From an uncultured Collinsella sp. (GTDB taxonomy: Bacteria > Actinomycetota > Coriobacteriia > Coriobacteriales > Coriobacteriaceae): DNA of 64,000 nucleotides. Where the stretch lies: contig UQSK01000001.1 in NCBI GenBank assembly GCA_900543605.1, positions 75,027 to 139,026 of the forward strand, written 5' to 3'. Under the pieces are notes generated by a model. It made no database searches. It had not been told where the DNA came from and was given only the letters and a program-made list of their open reading frames with translations. A program made the translations under genes and the position numbers. Positions 16,010 through 26,034 of this stretch are shown here, one piece after another (the stretch's first letter is position 1; every line of letters starts with the position of its first letter).

Positions 16010-16330
16010 TTACAGATGCTTCTCCAGCAGCGCCTGCAGCCTCGCCTTGGGTAGAGCGCCAACCGAGCGGTCAATCTCCTCGCCGTTCTTAAACACAATC
16101 AGCGTGGGGATGCTCATGACGCCATACTTCATGGCCAGGTCCTGGTTGTCGTCGACGTTGCATTTGGCAACGGCAAGCTTGCCCGCCAGCTCATCGGCAA
16201 CCTCGTCAACGATGGGCGAGAGGGATCGACAGGGCCCGCACCACGGTGCCCAAAAATCGACCAGCACGGGCAGGCTGTCGTTAACGATGGAATCGAAGTT
16301 CTCGGGGGTAATCTGATTAATGTCAGCCAT
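16010..16330 (-). CDS. trxA: Thioredoxin
   Basis: A 106-aa cytoplasmic thioredoxin. The active site is WAPWCGPCR at residues about 28-36, followed by PIVDEVADEL and the cis-proline segment GVMSIPTLIVFKNGE. The length is standard. The frame is open to 16414, but ATG at 16330 has GGAGG 5 bases upstream and gives the normal N-terminus MADINQITPENF. It reduces protein disulfides with electrons from thioredoxin reductase, which is not in this window. Divergent from the gene at 16467. Confidence 0.96.
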   Translation of the reverse strand: MADINQITPENFDSIVNDSLPVLVDFWAPWCGPCRSLSPIVDEVADELAGKLAVAKCNVDDNQDLAMKYGVMSIPTLIVFKNGEEIDRSVGALPKARLQALLEKHL

Positions 16331-16393
16331 GGTGACCTCCATAATGCGACGCGGCTCGGCCGCGTAAAACTCAGTACGACCGTGCTTATACCC

Positions 16394-16438
16394 AGCCGCC
16401 CGCAAAGCAACCACTCGCGGGCGGCTCTTTTATATAAT
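16394..16438 (+). promoter_or_regulatory. Hairpin and TATAAT between trxA and the 16467 gene
   Basis: AGCCGCCCGC (16394-16403) is mirrored perfectly at 16417-16426 and followed by CTTTTATA. A consensus TATAAT lies at 16433-16438, 29 bases before the 16467 start. The hairpin could close incoming transcription or lie in the trxA 5' leader. Confidence 0.45.
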
Positions 16439-16466
16439 GGTGGGCACGCAAACGATTGGAGAGCGC

Positions 16467-17042
16467 ATGCCCACGTCACAAAGCCAGAAAAAAGAAGCCA
16501 TCGTCCAGGCGACCGAGCAGGAGCTCGCATCGCTCGCGGGTCGTGGCGTGCGTATCGCGGGTAACGCGTGCTCGCCGATCGTGCTGGTCAAAGGCGATTT
16601 GGACGAGGCCGAGCGTTCGGGTGGCGAGCTTGCCGCCGGCCCGGATGGCGCGGCGTTGCGCAAGGCGCTTGGGGCCATCGGCTACGCGCCCGAGGATTTT
16701 TGCGTGCTGGCAAGCGTCGCCGGCGTGGGTGACGGAGCGGTCGCGGTGGGCGAGACTCTGCCGTGCGAGCTGTTCCGTGAGGCGCTTGAGGCCTTGGACC
16801 CCGAGGCGGTGCTACTGCTCGACAACAACGCGGCTGACGCCATGCGCGAGACCTACGCCGATATGCTTGTGGCGATCGATGACTTCGACACCGCCATGCT
16901 CAAGCCCGGCCTGGTCGCCCATGTGCAGGGCCGCCGCGTGCTCGCACTCGACGGCTTTGAGGCGGCACTCACCGACAAGGCCGCTAAGCAGCGCATGTGG
17001 GCCTACATCAAGCAGCTGACTCCGGCGGCCGCCCCGCTGTAG
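16467..17042 (+). CDS. Hypothetical cytoplasmic protein
   Basis: A 191-aa protein of unknown function. ATG at 16467 is chosen for its GGAG site at 5-base spacing; a more upstream ATG at 16437 overlaps the TATAAT box and has no site. The protein has no signal peptide or membrane segment. It is Ala/Glu/Asp-rich with an apparent alpha/beta fold: VRIAGNACSPIVLVKGD, FCVLASVAGVGDGAVAVGETLPCELFREALEALDPEAVLLLDNNAADAMRE, then LVAHVQGRRVLALDGFEAAL. The middle part (an ordered pattern 'PEAVLLLDNNAA') faintly recalls uracil-DNA glycosylase-like folds, but no catalytic motif is seen. Only two cysteines beyond the N-terminal region. Confidence 0.75.
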   Translation: MPTSQSQKKEAIVQATEQELASLAGRGVRIAGNACSPIVLVKGDLDEAERSGGELAAGPDGAALRKALGAIGYAPEDFCVLASVAGVGDGAVAVGETLPCELFREALEALDPEAVLLLDNNAADAMRETYADMLVAIDDFDTAMLKPGLVAHVQGRRVLALDGFEAALTDKAAKQRMWAYIKQLTPAAAPL

Positions 17043-17106
17043 CGGATTGGCGCCGGCGAGCGATTGTCTGGCGGGCAAGGCGCGCCTCGAGATCGGCGCC
17101 GCACTT

Positions 17107-18384
17107 CTACATCACAGCGCGCAGCTCAAACCGATCGCCGTTAATGCGGAACTGACAGTTGCCGTTCATGCGCTCGACGGCAAGCTTAATGCTCTTGGTG
17201 CCAAAGCCGTGCCCAGTGTGCTGAGCCACGGGCATGCCGTCGACCATGTGCGGCGCACGGCCAAACGTGTTGGAAACCAGCAATAGAAGCTGACCGTCTT
17301 CGTAGCGAAGGTCCAGGTCGACAAACCGCTTGCCTTCGGGGGCGGCGCTCGCCGCGGCGATGGCATTGTCCAGGGCGTTCGATACCACACTGAACAGATC
17401 GACATCGCCCACGTGGACGGTTTCGGGCACGGCGGCGCGCAGGTCGGCGGTGATGCCGTGCGCGTTGATGTCCGCGGAAAGCGACGAGAGCGCAATGTTG
17501 ACCGTTTCGTTGGCGCAGTAGCGGCGCACGGCGGTGCGGTCGTTGGTCTCGCAGAGCGCGTCGATGCGCTCGAGCGCCTCATCGGTGTGACCCTCTTCGA
17601 TCAGGGCCGCTAGACCGCGCAGGTAGTGGCGCATGTCGTGACGGAGAACCGAGAGCTCGCGTCCGGACTGGCGCCAGGCTTCGAGCTCTTTGATGGCCGC
17701 GCTGTCGCGGGTCGCGAGCATCCAGCGCTCGCGCTCGGCGATTTCCTTTGCCTCGTATTCGCGAAGGTAGACGGCAAGAAACATAAGGTAGAAGGCGCAG
17801 AGGGCGAACGCCAAAAACTCAACGGTTACCACCGAGCCCGAGTGGAAGAGCGTGGTATAGACGTTGGTGGCGTAGTCGAAGATGTAGTAGACGAGCGGCA
17901 GGATGAGCAGAATCTCCAGCTCGGTGGGGCTTTTGATCGCCAGGCGGGGGCCAATCTCGCTTGCCCAATGCAACAAGACGGCAAAGACGCCGAGCGTGGT
18001 GATGATGCGCGCCACGTAGTACGCGACCTGCGAATCGGTGGCGGCGAATGCGGCGATGCCCACCCAGTTGCTAAACTGGCAGCTCAGGTAGGCACTGGTA
18101 ACGTCCAGGATGGAGAGCAGCGGACTCAGGCGATAGCGTACGCACAGGTAGACGACAAGCGGCAGATGCACGACGAGCGGATAGACCTGTCGGGCAAACA
18201 GCTCACCGCCGACGAGGTTGGCAATCGCAAAAGCGGTGCCGGTTGCGGCGCCGACCCCCACCAGTTCGAGCGAATGGCGGCCGTTGATCTCGACACCGCA
18301 CAGCGCCGCCGAGGCAAAGACGCCAAAGAGCAACGTCGTCGCATGGTGGATTGCCCAAAGTACCAGTTCTGCCGAGGAAAGCAT
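17107..18384 (-). CDS. Sensor histidine kinase, AgrC/GHKL type
   Basis: A 425-aa membrane kinase. About six to seven hydrophobic segments fill residues 1-210. A coiled linker (YLREYEAKEIAERERWML) leads to the histidine box LRHDMRHYLRGL near residue 248, the N box NALDNAIAAA near 338 and the G box GHGFGTKSI near 393. The short HATPase with a polytopic sensor is the AgrC/HPK10 layout, usually found with a LytTR regulator. Its ATG shares one base with the stop of the upstream response regulator (TGATG), so the pair is translationally coupled. The frame extends further upstream only inside the regulator gene. No peptide precursor gene is evident nearby. Confidence 0.9.
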   Translation of the reverse strand: MLSSAELVLWAIHHATTLLFGVFASAALCGVEINGRHSLELVGVGAATGTAFAIANLVGGELFARQVYPLVVHLPLVVYLCVRYRLSPLLSILDVTSAYLSCQFSNWVGIAAFAATDSQVAYYVARIITTLGVFAVLLHWASEIGPRLAIKSPTELEILLILPLVYYIFDYATNVYTTLFHSGSVVTVEFLAFALCAFYLMFLAVYLREYEAKEIAERERWMLATRDSAAIKELEAWRQSGRELSVLRHDMRHYLRGLAALIEEGHTDEALERIDALCETNDRTAVRRYCANETVNIALSSLSADINAHGITADLRAAVPETVHVGDVDLFSVVSNALDNAIAAASAAPEGKRFVDLDLRYEDGQLLLLVSNTFGRAPHMVDGMPVAQHTGHGFGTKSIKLAVERMNGNCQFRINGDRFELRAVM

Positions 18385-19106
18385 CAGCGTCTCCCGCCCT
18401 CGAACCGCACCGCAAAGTAGGCGTCTTGGAATCCCTGCTTGCAGCTGCGCGCGAGCGGTATGCACGCGCCCGAGCGCATGACGATTTCCGTGCGGTTAAA
18501 GTGGTCGATGTTGCGCAGATTGACCTGGTAGCTGCGGTGGCACTTAAAAAAGGCCGCGTTTTGGGCCAGCCGGTCCTCGATGCTGCGGAACGGCTCGAGC
18601 GCCTCGATATCGCGGCCATCGCGCAGGTGGAAGACCACGTGCTTGTTGCGAGCCTCGGCATATTCGATATCGGATAGGCGCAGGGCATGGTAGCCAAAGG
18701 ACGTCTTGATGACGAGCTCGTCGATCGTTGCCGGACGCAGGCTCGACAGCTCGTCGAGCAGCTGCGCCACGCGCTCGTAGGTCACGGGTTTGAGCAGGTA
18801 GTCGAAGGCGCGGACCTCGTAGGACTCAAGCGCGAACTCGGGCGATGAGGTCAGAAATACCAAGTGCACGGCGGTATCGGATTGACGCAGCTCGCGGGCG
18901 GTGTCCATGCCGTTGACGAGCGGCATGATCATGTCGAGCATGATAATGTCGGCGCGCGATGCGGCATGGCGTGCCAGCAGGTCCTCGCCGCGCGTGACGA
19001 GTGCAACATCGACCGCCGTACCCGTCTCGGCCGACCAGCGGTTGATCATGCGGTGCAGGTTATCTAGAAAGGCGACATCATCGTCGCAGGCAATAATCTT
19101 GAGCAT
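18384..19106 (-). CDS. LytTR-family response regulator
   Basis: A 240-aa two-domain regulator. The receiver domain (1-120) has the acidic pair DDD at 8-10, the phospho-acceptor Asp in IIMLDMIMP (about residue 56) and the Lys in YLLKPV. The LytTR DNA-binding domain (about 135-235) includes IEYAEARNKHVVFHL and FFKCHRSYQVNLRNIDHF. Such regulators bind paired direct repeats upstream of their targets. First gene of the pair with the AgrC-like kinase. Its target is not apparent in the window. Confidence 0.93.
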   Translation of the reverse strand: MLKIIACDDDVAFLDNLHRMINRWSAETGTAVDVALVTRGEDLLARHAASRADIIMLDMIMPLVNGMDTARELRQSDTAVHLVFLTSSPEFALESYEVRAFDYLLKPVTYERVAQLLDELSSLRPATIDELVIKTSFGYHALRLSDIEYAEARNKHVVFHLRDGRDIEALEPFRSIEDRLAQNAAFFKCHRSYQVNLRNIDHFNRTEIVMRSGACIPLARSCKQGFQDAYFAVRFEGGRR

Positions 19107-19313
19107 TCGGCCCCCTTAAGTAGTTCGATTTTGCCACATCGGGCACGCGCCGCTTGCGGGGGTGCGGACCGTTTGCGCCCCACGGCGTGCAGCTCGCGCC
19201 AAGCGGTGTTGCGGTGGCGAAAGATGCCTCCTGCGCCATCGAGAGCTCAGCTATCCTCAGCTTGCCAGTTCGAAAATGGACCTGCCACATGATTGAATCT
19301 TTATTTCAACTTT

Positions 19314-19363
19314 ACACCTAGGTTTACAGCTGTCTTGTCAGCTGTAAACCTAGGTGTCATACT
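19314..19363 (+). promoter_or_regulatory. Perfect palindrome and promoter of nadABC-niaR (putative NiaR operator)
   Basis: ACACCTAGGTTTACAGCTG (19314-19332), centre TCTTGT, and the exact complement (19339-19357). A plausible -35 TTGTCA (19335-19340) sits in the centre and a -10 CATACT (19358-19363) follows after 17 bases, so a bound repressor would block RNA polymerase. NiaR, encoded as the last gene of the operon, is the natural candidate. Confidence 0.75.
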
Positions 19364-19398
19364 AAAGCTCCAAGATTCGCCAAAAGAGAGGGGCCTTG

Positions 19399-20424
19399 AT
19401 GGCACAGAGCGCGAACATGGATGCATCGGAGCTTGCACGCGACATTGCGGCCGGCCTGGCATCGGCAACGACGGCAACGGAGCGCGCGGCATTGGTGCCC
19501 GCAGAGCTCGTCGAGGCCATTCAGCAACTAAAAACCCAACGTGACGCGGTGATCCTAGCGCACTATTACGTGGCGCCCGAGGTCCAAGCCGTTGCCGATT
19601 ACGTCGGCGACAGCTTCTACCTGGCCAAGCTCGCCAAGAGCCTGCCGCAGCAGACCATCGTGCTGTGCGGCGTGGAGTTTATGGGCGAGAGCGCCAAGCT
19701 GCTCAATCCCACTAAGACCGTGCTGCTGCCCGAGCCGGGCGCGGACTGTCCCATGGCGCACATGGTCAAGCGCGAGACGGTCGACGCGGCGCGCGCCGAG
19801 TATGGCGACGACCTGGCCGTGGTGTGTTACGTCAACTCGACGGTCGAGATCAAGAGCTGGAGTGACGTGTGCGTTACCAGCTCTAACGCCGTCAAGATCG
19901 TCTCCGAGCTGCCGCAGCAGCACGTCTTGTTCATTCCCGACCAGAACCTGGGCCGCTTTGTGGCCGAGCAGGTGCCCCAAAAGCACGTCATCCTCAACAA
20001 CGGCTACTGCCCGCGTCATCACATCATCACCGTTGAGCAGATCGTCGACGCGCAGGAGGCGCACCCCGACGCGCTCGTGCTGGCTCACCCCGAGTGCAAG
20101 GCCGACGTCCTGGCCGAGGCTGACTACATCGGCTCCACTGCCGGCATCATCAAGTATGCCGAGGAGTCGGACGCGAGCGAGTTCATCATCGTGACGGTCC
20201 GCGGCGTGCTCTACGAACTCGAGCGCCGCTGCCAGGGCACCGGCAAGAAGTTCTACTTCCCTGCGGTGCAGCCCACCTGCGTCAACATGGATCTCATCAC
20301 GCTCGAAAAGCTCGTGCACTGCCTGGAGACGGGCGAGGGCGAGGTGCAGATTGGCGTGTCGGAAGAGGCGGCAGACCAGGCCAAGCTCACGCTCGACCGC
20401 ATGCTCGAGTACGCGGCGCGCTAA
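19399..20424 (+). CDS. nadA: Quinolinate synthase NadA
   Basis: A 341-aa 4Fe-4S enzyme that condenses iminoaspartate with dihydroxyacetone phosphate to quinolinate, the second step of de novo NAD synthesis. Conserved features include ILAHYYVAPEVQAVADYVGDS, VLCGVEFMGESAKLLNP with its Cys, CVTSSNA, and the distal Cys in QPTCVNMDLITLEKL. A TTG immediately precedes the ATG; ATG at 19399 is preferred with GAGAGGGG upstream. First gene of nadA-nadB-nadC-niaR, behind a strong palindromic operator. Confidence 0.96.
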   Translation: MAQSANMDASELARDIAAGLASATTATERAALVPAELVEAIQQLKTQRDAVILAHYYVAPEVQAVADYVGDSFYLAKLAKSLPQQTIVLCGVEFMGESAKLLNPTKTVLLPEPGADCPMAHMVKRETVDAARAEYGDDLAVVCYVNSTVEIKSWSDVCVTSSNAVKIVSELPQQHVLFIPDQNLGRFVAEQVPQKHVILNNGYCPRHHIITVEQIVDAQEAHPDALVLAHPECKADVLAEADYIGSTAGIIKYAEESDASEFIIVTVRGVLYELERRCQGTGKKFYFPAVQPTCVNMDLITLEKLVHCLETGEGEVQIGVSEEAADQAKLTLDRMLEYAAR

Positions 20425-20427
20425 GCC

Positions 20428-20462
20428 AATGTGACATGAGGGACCATCCCTTATGCCACATT
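20428..20462 (+). repeat. Hairpin between nadA and nadB
   Basis: AATGTGACATGAGGGA and TCCCTTATGCCACATT, a 16-base stem with one mismatch and one G-T pair around CCA. It lies in the operon just before the nadB ribosome site and could affect message stability or nadB expression. Confidence 0.65.
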
Positions 20463-20480
20463 ACAAGGGAGAGGATTCCT

Positions 20481-21857
20481 GTGGAAATCAAACAATACCC
20501 CGACATGGAGTGCGACGTTGTCATTGCCGGTTGCGGCGTGGCGGGCCTGTATGCGGCCCTTAATCTGCCGACGAGCACGCGCGTGATCATGCTCTCCAAG
20601 GGCGCTGTCGACGAGTGCGACTCGATGCTCGCGCAGGGCGGCATCTGCGTGCTGCCCGAGGGCTCGGACTACGATGCCTTCTTTGAGGACACCATGCACG
20701 CCGGCCACTACGAGAACCGCCGCGAGAGCGTCGACATTATGATTCGCTCGAGCCGCTCGGTCATCAACGACCTGCTAGCGATGGGCGTGGATTTTGAGCG
20801 CAAGGCCGACGGTAGCCTCGACTTTACCCGCGAGGGCGCGCACAGCCGTCCGCGCATTGCCTTCCATGCCGATATCACCGGCAAGGAGATTACGACCAAG
20901 CTGCTCCAGGCCGTTCGCAAGCTGGACAACGTGCAGATTTTGGAGCACGTGGCCATGACCGACATCCTGACCGCCGAGCGCGATGGTGCCACGGTGTGTA
21001 CCGGCGTCGTCGCCGTCGCCGTGGACGAGAACGATTCAGCTCGCCCCGCCGACGAGCTGGCAAATGCCGCTGAGGACGTGCATGCCGGTAAGCCGTTTAA
21101 GATCCATGCCCGCCATACGCTGTGGGCAACGGGCGGTATCGGTGGCGTGTACGACCACTCGACTAACTACCCGCAGCTCACCGGTGACGCTTGCTACATT
21201 GCTCAGGAGCACGGCATCGCGATGGAGCACCTGGACTACGTGCAGATTCACCCCACGGGCCTGTTCTCGCCGCAGCCGGGTCGCACGTTCCTGATTAGCG
21301 AGAGCTGCCGCGGCGAGGGCGCGATTTTGCTCAATGCCGCCGGCGAGCGTTTTACCGACGAGTTGCAGCCGCGCGACGTTGTCGCCGCCGCCATCCGCGA
21401 GCAGATGAAGCAGGACGGCACCGAGCACGAGTGGCTGAGCTTTGCCCCCGTCGAGCGCGATGTGGTGACCGGGCACTTTACCAATATCCGCGCGCGCTGC
21501 CTGGAGGACGGCCGCGATATTTTGGACGAGCCCATTCCCGTTACGCCCACGCAGCACTACTTTATGGGCGGCGTGTGGGTCGACAAGGACGGTCGCACCT
21601 CGATGCCCGAGCTCTACGCCGCGGGCGAGACGGCCTGCAACGGCGTTCACGGCAAGAACCGCCTAGCTTCTAACAGCCTGCTCGAGGCGCTGGTCTGGGG
21701 TCGTCGCGCCGCGTGGTATATGCGTACCGGCGAGTCGCTGGCCGTGGAGCAGGCCGGTGAGCCCGCGCTTGACGGGCGTCACCGCGCCCTGAGCGCCGAC
21801 CCCCTTGCAATCGATGATTTGGCCCGTGCCGCCGGCACGCAGGCCGTGGAGGAGTAG
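20481..21857 (+). CDS. nadB: L-aspartate oxidase NadB (short form)
   Basis: A 458-aa flavoprotein that oxidises L-aspartate to iminoaspartate for NadA. The FAD-binding start DVVIAGCGVAGLYAALNL, the substrate region SMLAQGGICVLP, the RIAFHADITGKEITT segment, IHPTGLF, and the C-terminal FAD motif LYAAGETACNGVHGKNRLASNSLLEALVWGRRAA are all present. GTG at 20481 is chosen for its GAGAGG site; the open frame extends 15 codons upstream across the hairpin. At 458 aa it is shorter than the typical 520-540 aa and ends soon after the flavin domain, so most of the C-terminal helical domain is missing. Confidence 0.94.
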   Translation: MEIKQYPDMECDVVIAGCGVAGLYAALNLPTSTRVIMLSKGAVDECDSMLAQGGICVLPEGSDYDAFFEDTMHAGHYENRRESVDIMIRSSRSVINDLLAMGVDFERKADGSLDFTREGAHSRPRIAFHADITGKEITTKLLQAVRKLDNVQILEHVAMTDILTAERDGATVCTGVVAVAVDENDSARPADELANAAEDVHAGKPFKIHARHTLWATGGIGGVYDHSTNYPQLTGDACYIAQEHGIAMEHLDYVQIHPTGLFSPQPGRTFLISESCRGEGAILLNAAGERFTDELQPRDVVAAAIREQMKQDGTEHEWLSFAPVERDVVTGHFTNIRARCLEDGRDILDEPIPVTPTQHYFMGGVWVDKDGRTSMPELYAAGETACNGVHGKNRLASNSLLEALVWGRRAAWYMRTGESLAVEQAGEPALDGRHRALSADPLAIDDLARAAGTQAVEE

Positions 21858-21860
21858 ACC

Positions 21861-22721
21861 ATGAATCCCATTACCATGAAGCTCGTCGTCGATGATCTGA
21901 TTCTGCAGGCTCTGCGCGAGGACATCACGTTTGAGGACGTGAGCACGGCGAGCGTGTGCCCCACGGCGCGCCCCGCCACGGTGGAGCTTATCGCCAAGGC
22001 CGATGGCATCATCGCGGGCTTGGATGTGTTCGCCCGCACCTTTGAGCTGCTGGATTCGCAGAGCTCGGTGCTGTTTGATGTCGCCGACGGTGACGAGGTG
22101 CACGCCGGCGACCACGTGGGTCAGGTGCGCGGCGATGCGCGCGTGCTGCTTTCGGGCGAGCGTGTGGCGCTCAACTACCTGCAGCGCATGAGCGGTATCG
22201 CTACCTATACGCACCAGATGGCCGCGGCGCTCGAGGGCACCAAGACCGTGCTCGTCGACACGCGCAAGACCACGCCGGGCATGCGCGTCTTCGAGAAGGC
22301 CGCAGTCGAGATCGGCGGCGGCAGCAACCACCGCTATAACCTGTCGACGGCTGTCATGCTCAAGGACAACCACATCGACGCCGCCGGTGGCGTGGCACGC
22401 GCGATTGAGATGGCGCGCGCCCATGCGTCGTTTACCACGACGGTCGAGATTGAGTGCGAGAGCCTGGATATGGTGCGCGAGGCCGTGGAGGCCGGTGCCG
22501 ATATCATCATGCTCGACAACATGACCCACGATGACATGGCTGCCGCCATCGAGCTTATCGCCGGTCGCGCCAAGACCGAGTGCTCGGGCAACGTGGACGC
22601 CAACAATATCCGCGCGCTCGCCGACCTGGGCGTTGACTTTATTAGCTCGGGGGCGCTGACGCACTCTGCGCCGATTCTCGACCTCTCGCTTAAGCACCTG
22701 CGTCTGTTGGACGGTAAATAA
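21861..22721 (+). CDS. nadC: Quinolinate phosphoribosyltransferase NadC
   Basis: A 286-aa enzyme joining quinolinate and PRPP to nicotinate mononucleotide, the last step of the de novo branch. Typical segments are LREDITFEDVSTASV, GERVALNYLQRMSGIAT, DTRKTTPGMRVFEKAAV, GGGSNHRYNLSTAVMLKDNHI, EIECESL and DIIMLDNM. The length is standard. Starts 3 bases after the nadB stop. Its TAA shares its last base with the ATG of niaR. Confidence 0.96.
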   Translation: MNPITMKLVVDDLILQALREDITFEDVSTASVCPTARPATVELIAKADGIIAGLDVFARTFELLDSQSSVLFDVADGDEVHAGDHVGQVRGDARVLLSGERVALNYLQRMSGIATYTHQMAAALEGTKTVLVDTRKTTPGMRVFEKAAVEIGGGSNHRYNLSTAVMLKDNHIDAAGGVARAIEMARAHASFTTTVEIECESLDMVREAVEAGADIIMLDNMTHDDMAAAIELIAGRAKTECSGNVDANNIRALADLGVDFISSGALTHSAPILDLSLKHLRLLDGK

Positions 22722-23266
22722 TGGACGCCCGCGAGCGTCGCCGTGCCATCATGGGCGTGCTCGAGAGCGCCAAAGATCCTGTCTCGGGCAGTGCGCTTGC
22801 CCGCGAGGTGGGCGTGAGCCGTCAGGTCGTGGTGCAGGACATCGCCCTGCTGCGCGCCGACGGGCACGATATCGTCGCCACCAATCGCGGCTACGTGCTA
22901 CAGGAGGCGGCGAGCAGCCCGGCTGTGCCCACGCGTCTGGTCAAGGTTCGCCACGGCGTGGAGCAGGCAGGCGATGAGCTCACGAGCATCGTTGACGCGG
23001 GCGGCGCCGTGCTCAACGTGATTGTCAATCATCGCGTGTACGGTAAAATCACGGCCGACCTGGACATCCGCAATCGTCGCGATGTTGAGCGCTACCTGCA
23101 CGATATCGAGAGCGGCAAGAGCTTTCCGCTGCTAACGGTGACGAGCGGCTATCACTTCCATCGTATTGCGGCAGAAGACGAGCAAACCCTCGACGAGATC
23201 GAGGCCATGCTCAAAGAGAAAGGCTACCTGGCAGACCTGATGCCCTACGAAGATGACCTGTCCTAG
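22721..23266 (+). CDS. niaR: Niacin-responsive repressor NiaR (YrxA type)
   Basis: A 181-aa regulator. Residues 1-60 form an HTH_11 winged helix (RRRAIMGVLESAKDPVSGSALAREVGVSRQVVVQDIALLRADG). Residues about 75-170 are a 3H domain, with its conserved histidines in RHGVEQ, NHRVYG and SGYHFHRI. In Firmicutes NiaR binds nicotinic acid and represses NAD synthesis and niacin uptake genes. Here it ends the operon it presumably controls, overlapping nadC by one base, and the operator candidate is the palindrome at 19314-19357. A strong terminator follows. Confidence 0.9.
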   Translation: MDARERRRAIMGVLESAKDPVSGSALAREVGVSRQVVVQDIALLRADGHDIVATNRGYVLQEAASSPAVPTRLVKVRHGVEQAGDELTSIVDAGGAVLNVIVNHRVYGKITADLDIRNRRDVERYLHDIESGKSFPLLTVTSGYHFHRIAAEDEQTLDEIEAMLKEKGYLADLMPYEDDLS

Positions 23267-23281
23267 TAACGACGAATGCAA

Positions 23282-23318
23282 AAGGAGGCCTCCGCGGCGA
23301 TGCGGGGGCCTCCTTTTT
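23282..23318 (+). terminator. Terminator of the nad operon
   Basis: AAGGAGGCCTCCGC pairs with GCGGGGGCCTCCTT (6-base loop) and is followed by a T-run. Confidence 0.9.
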
Positions 23319-23357
23319 GTGCACGGTGTACTTGTGAGTGTGCAAGTGGGGGAGTTG

Positions 23358-23543
23358 CTACTCCTCGACGATCTCGGTGATCGCGCCGGCGGGGCAAGCG
23401 TCCTGGCAAGCGCCACAGGCGACGCAGGAATCCTCGTCAGCGACGGTAGCGACGTCCTGGAGCTCCAGAACGCCAGCGGGGCAGGAGTCGACGCAAACGC
23501 CACAAGCGATGCACTCGTCGGCATCAATTACGGGATGAGCCAT
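23358..23543 (-). CDS. 2[4Fe-4S] ferredoxin
   Basis: A 61-aa clostridial-type ferredoxin with two complete cluster motifs, CIACGVCVDSCP and CVACGACQDACP, in the classic pseudo-twofold arrangement. It carries low-potential electrons in the cytoplasm for anaerobic metabolism. ATG at 23543 (MAHPVIDADE) follows GAGGAAA; the open frame continues 22 codons upstream without support. It converges on the nad operon terminator. Monocistronic. The partner could be pyruvate:ferredoxin oxidoreductase or the hydrogenase implied by the hyp genes; neither lies in this window. Confidence 0.95.
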   Translation of the reverse strand: MAHPVIDADECIACGVCVDSCPAGVLELQDVATVADEDSCVACGACQDACPAGAITEIVEE

Positions 23544-23756
23544 GGTAGTTTCCTCTCTGTTGACCGACGCTACAGGCGATGTGCGTCGGTTTGATTCGGG
23601 CAAAAACATACCACGGGAGCGACCGTTTGCAATACCCTCTGACCGGCATCTTCATACCGTTCGCCGAGTATGCCGCGGCTTACTAAAAAACATGCAGGTG
23701 AGGCCGTTGAGCTGCGCAAATGTTAGCTATAGGTGACTTGAAGTATAGGGCGATTG

Positions 23757-23883
23757 AGCGTGCTTGCGGAAAGGGCATCCCGTTATTTGGCCGAAAACCG
23801 GGTCGCAGGTTCCGGCTGGGCCCGCTAGAGGAAACTGCGACCCGGAATCCACGCTCAAACCGGGATGAGCTTTCCGCAAGACG
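23757..23883. repeat. Mosaic of short inverted motifs, family F copy 2
   Basis: GCGGAAAGGGCATCCCG at the left end mirrors CGGGATGAGCTTTCCGC at the right end (about 23763-23780 and 23860-23877). Inside, CCGGGTCGCAG mirrors CTGCGACCCGG. Modules match 8888-9063. The remaining 23544-24000 shows no gene. Confidence 0.7.
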
Positions 23884-24003
23884 GCCCCCAGGCACCCCCG
23901 GACTCAAGCCTCAGCCATCTCTACATAGATCTCAATAGATTTGCCGAGAACTCCATCAGCGCATCTACCTGCGCATTTAAGAACCTAAACTCTCAGAGAT
24001 AAG

Positions 24004-24038
24004 AAATCTTATATGAATTGACTTAGATTTTGTATATT
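24004..24038 (+). promoter_or_regulatory. dnaK promoter with putative HspR operator
   Basis: The 27-base site 24004-24030 consists of AAATCTTATAT, five bases, GACTTAGATTT. It shares 22 of 27 bases, with both 11-base flanks identical, with 33143-33169 upstream of clpB. TATATT (24033-24038) is a plausible -10 with TTATAT (24009-24014) as -35, so the operator overlaps the promoter. The known actinobacterial HAIR element is CTTGAGT-N7-ACTCAAG; this one differs. Confidence 0.7.
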
Positions 24039-24139
24039 CCGGCCCATAAGGGGATACACTACATCCTGAAAGACAAGCCGAAGCGCCGCGCGGCAGACCG
24101 CCGAGTCGGCGCGAACGCACAAGAGAGAGGGAATTTCTA

Positions 24140-26032
<1,893 letters not shown>

Positions 26033-26034
26033 TC

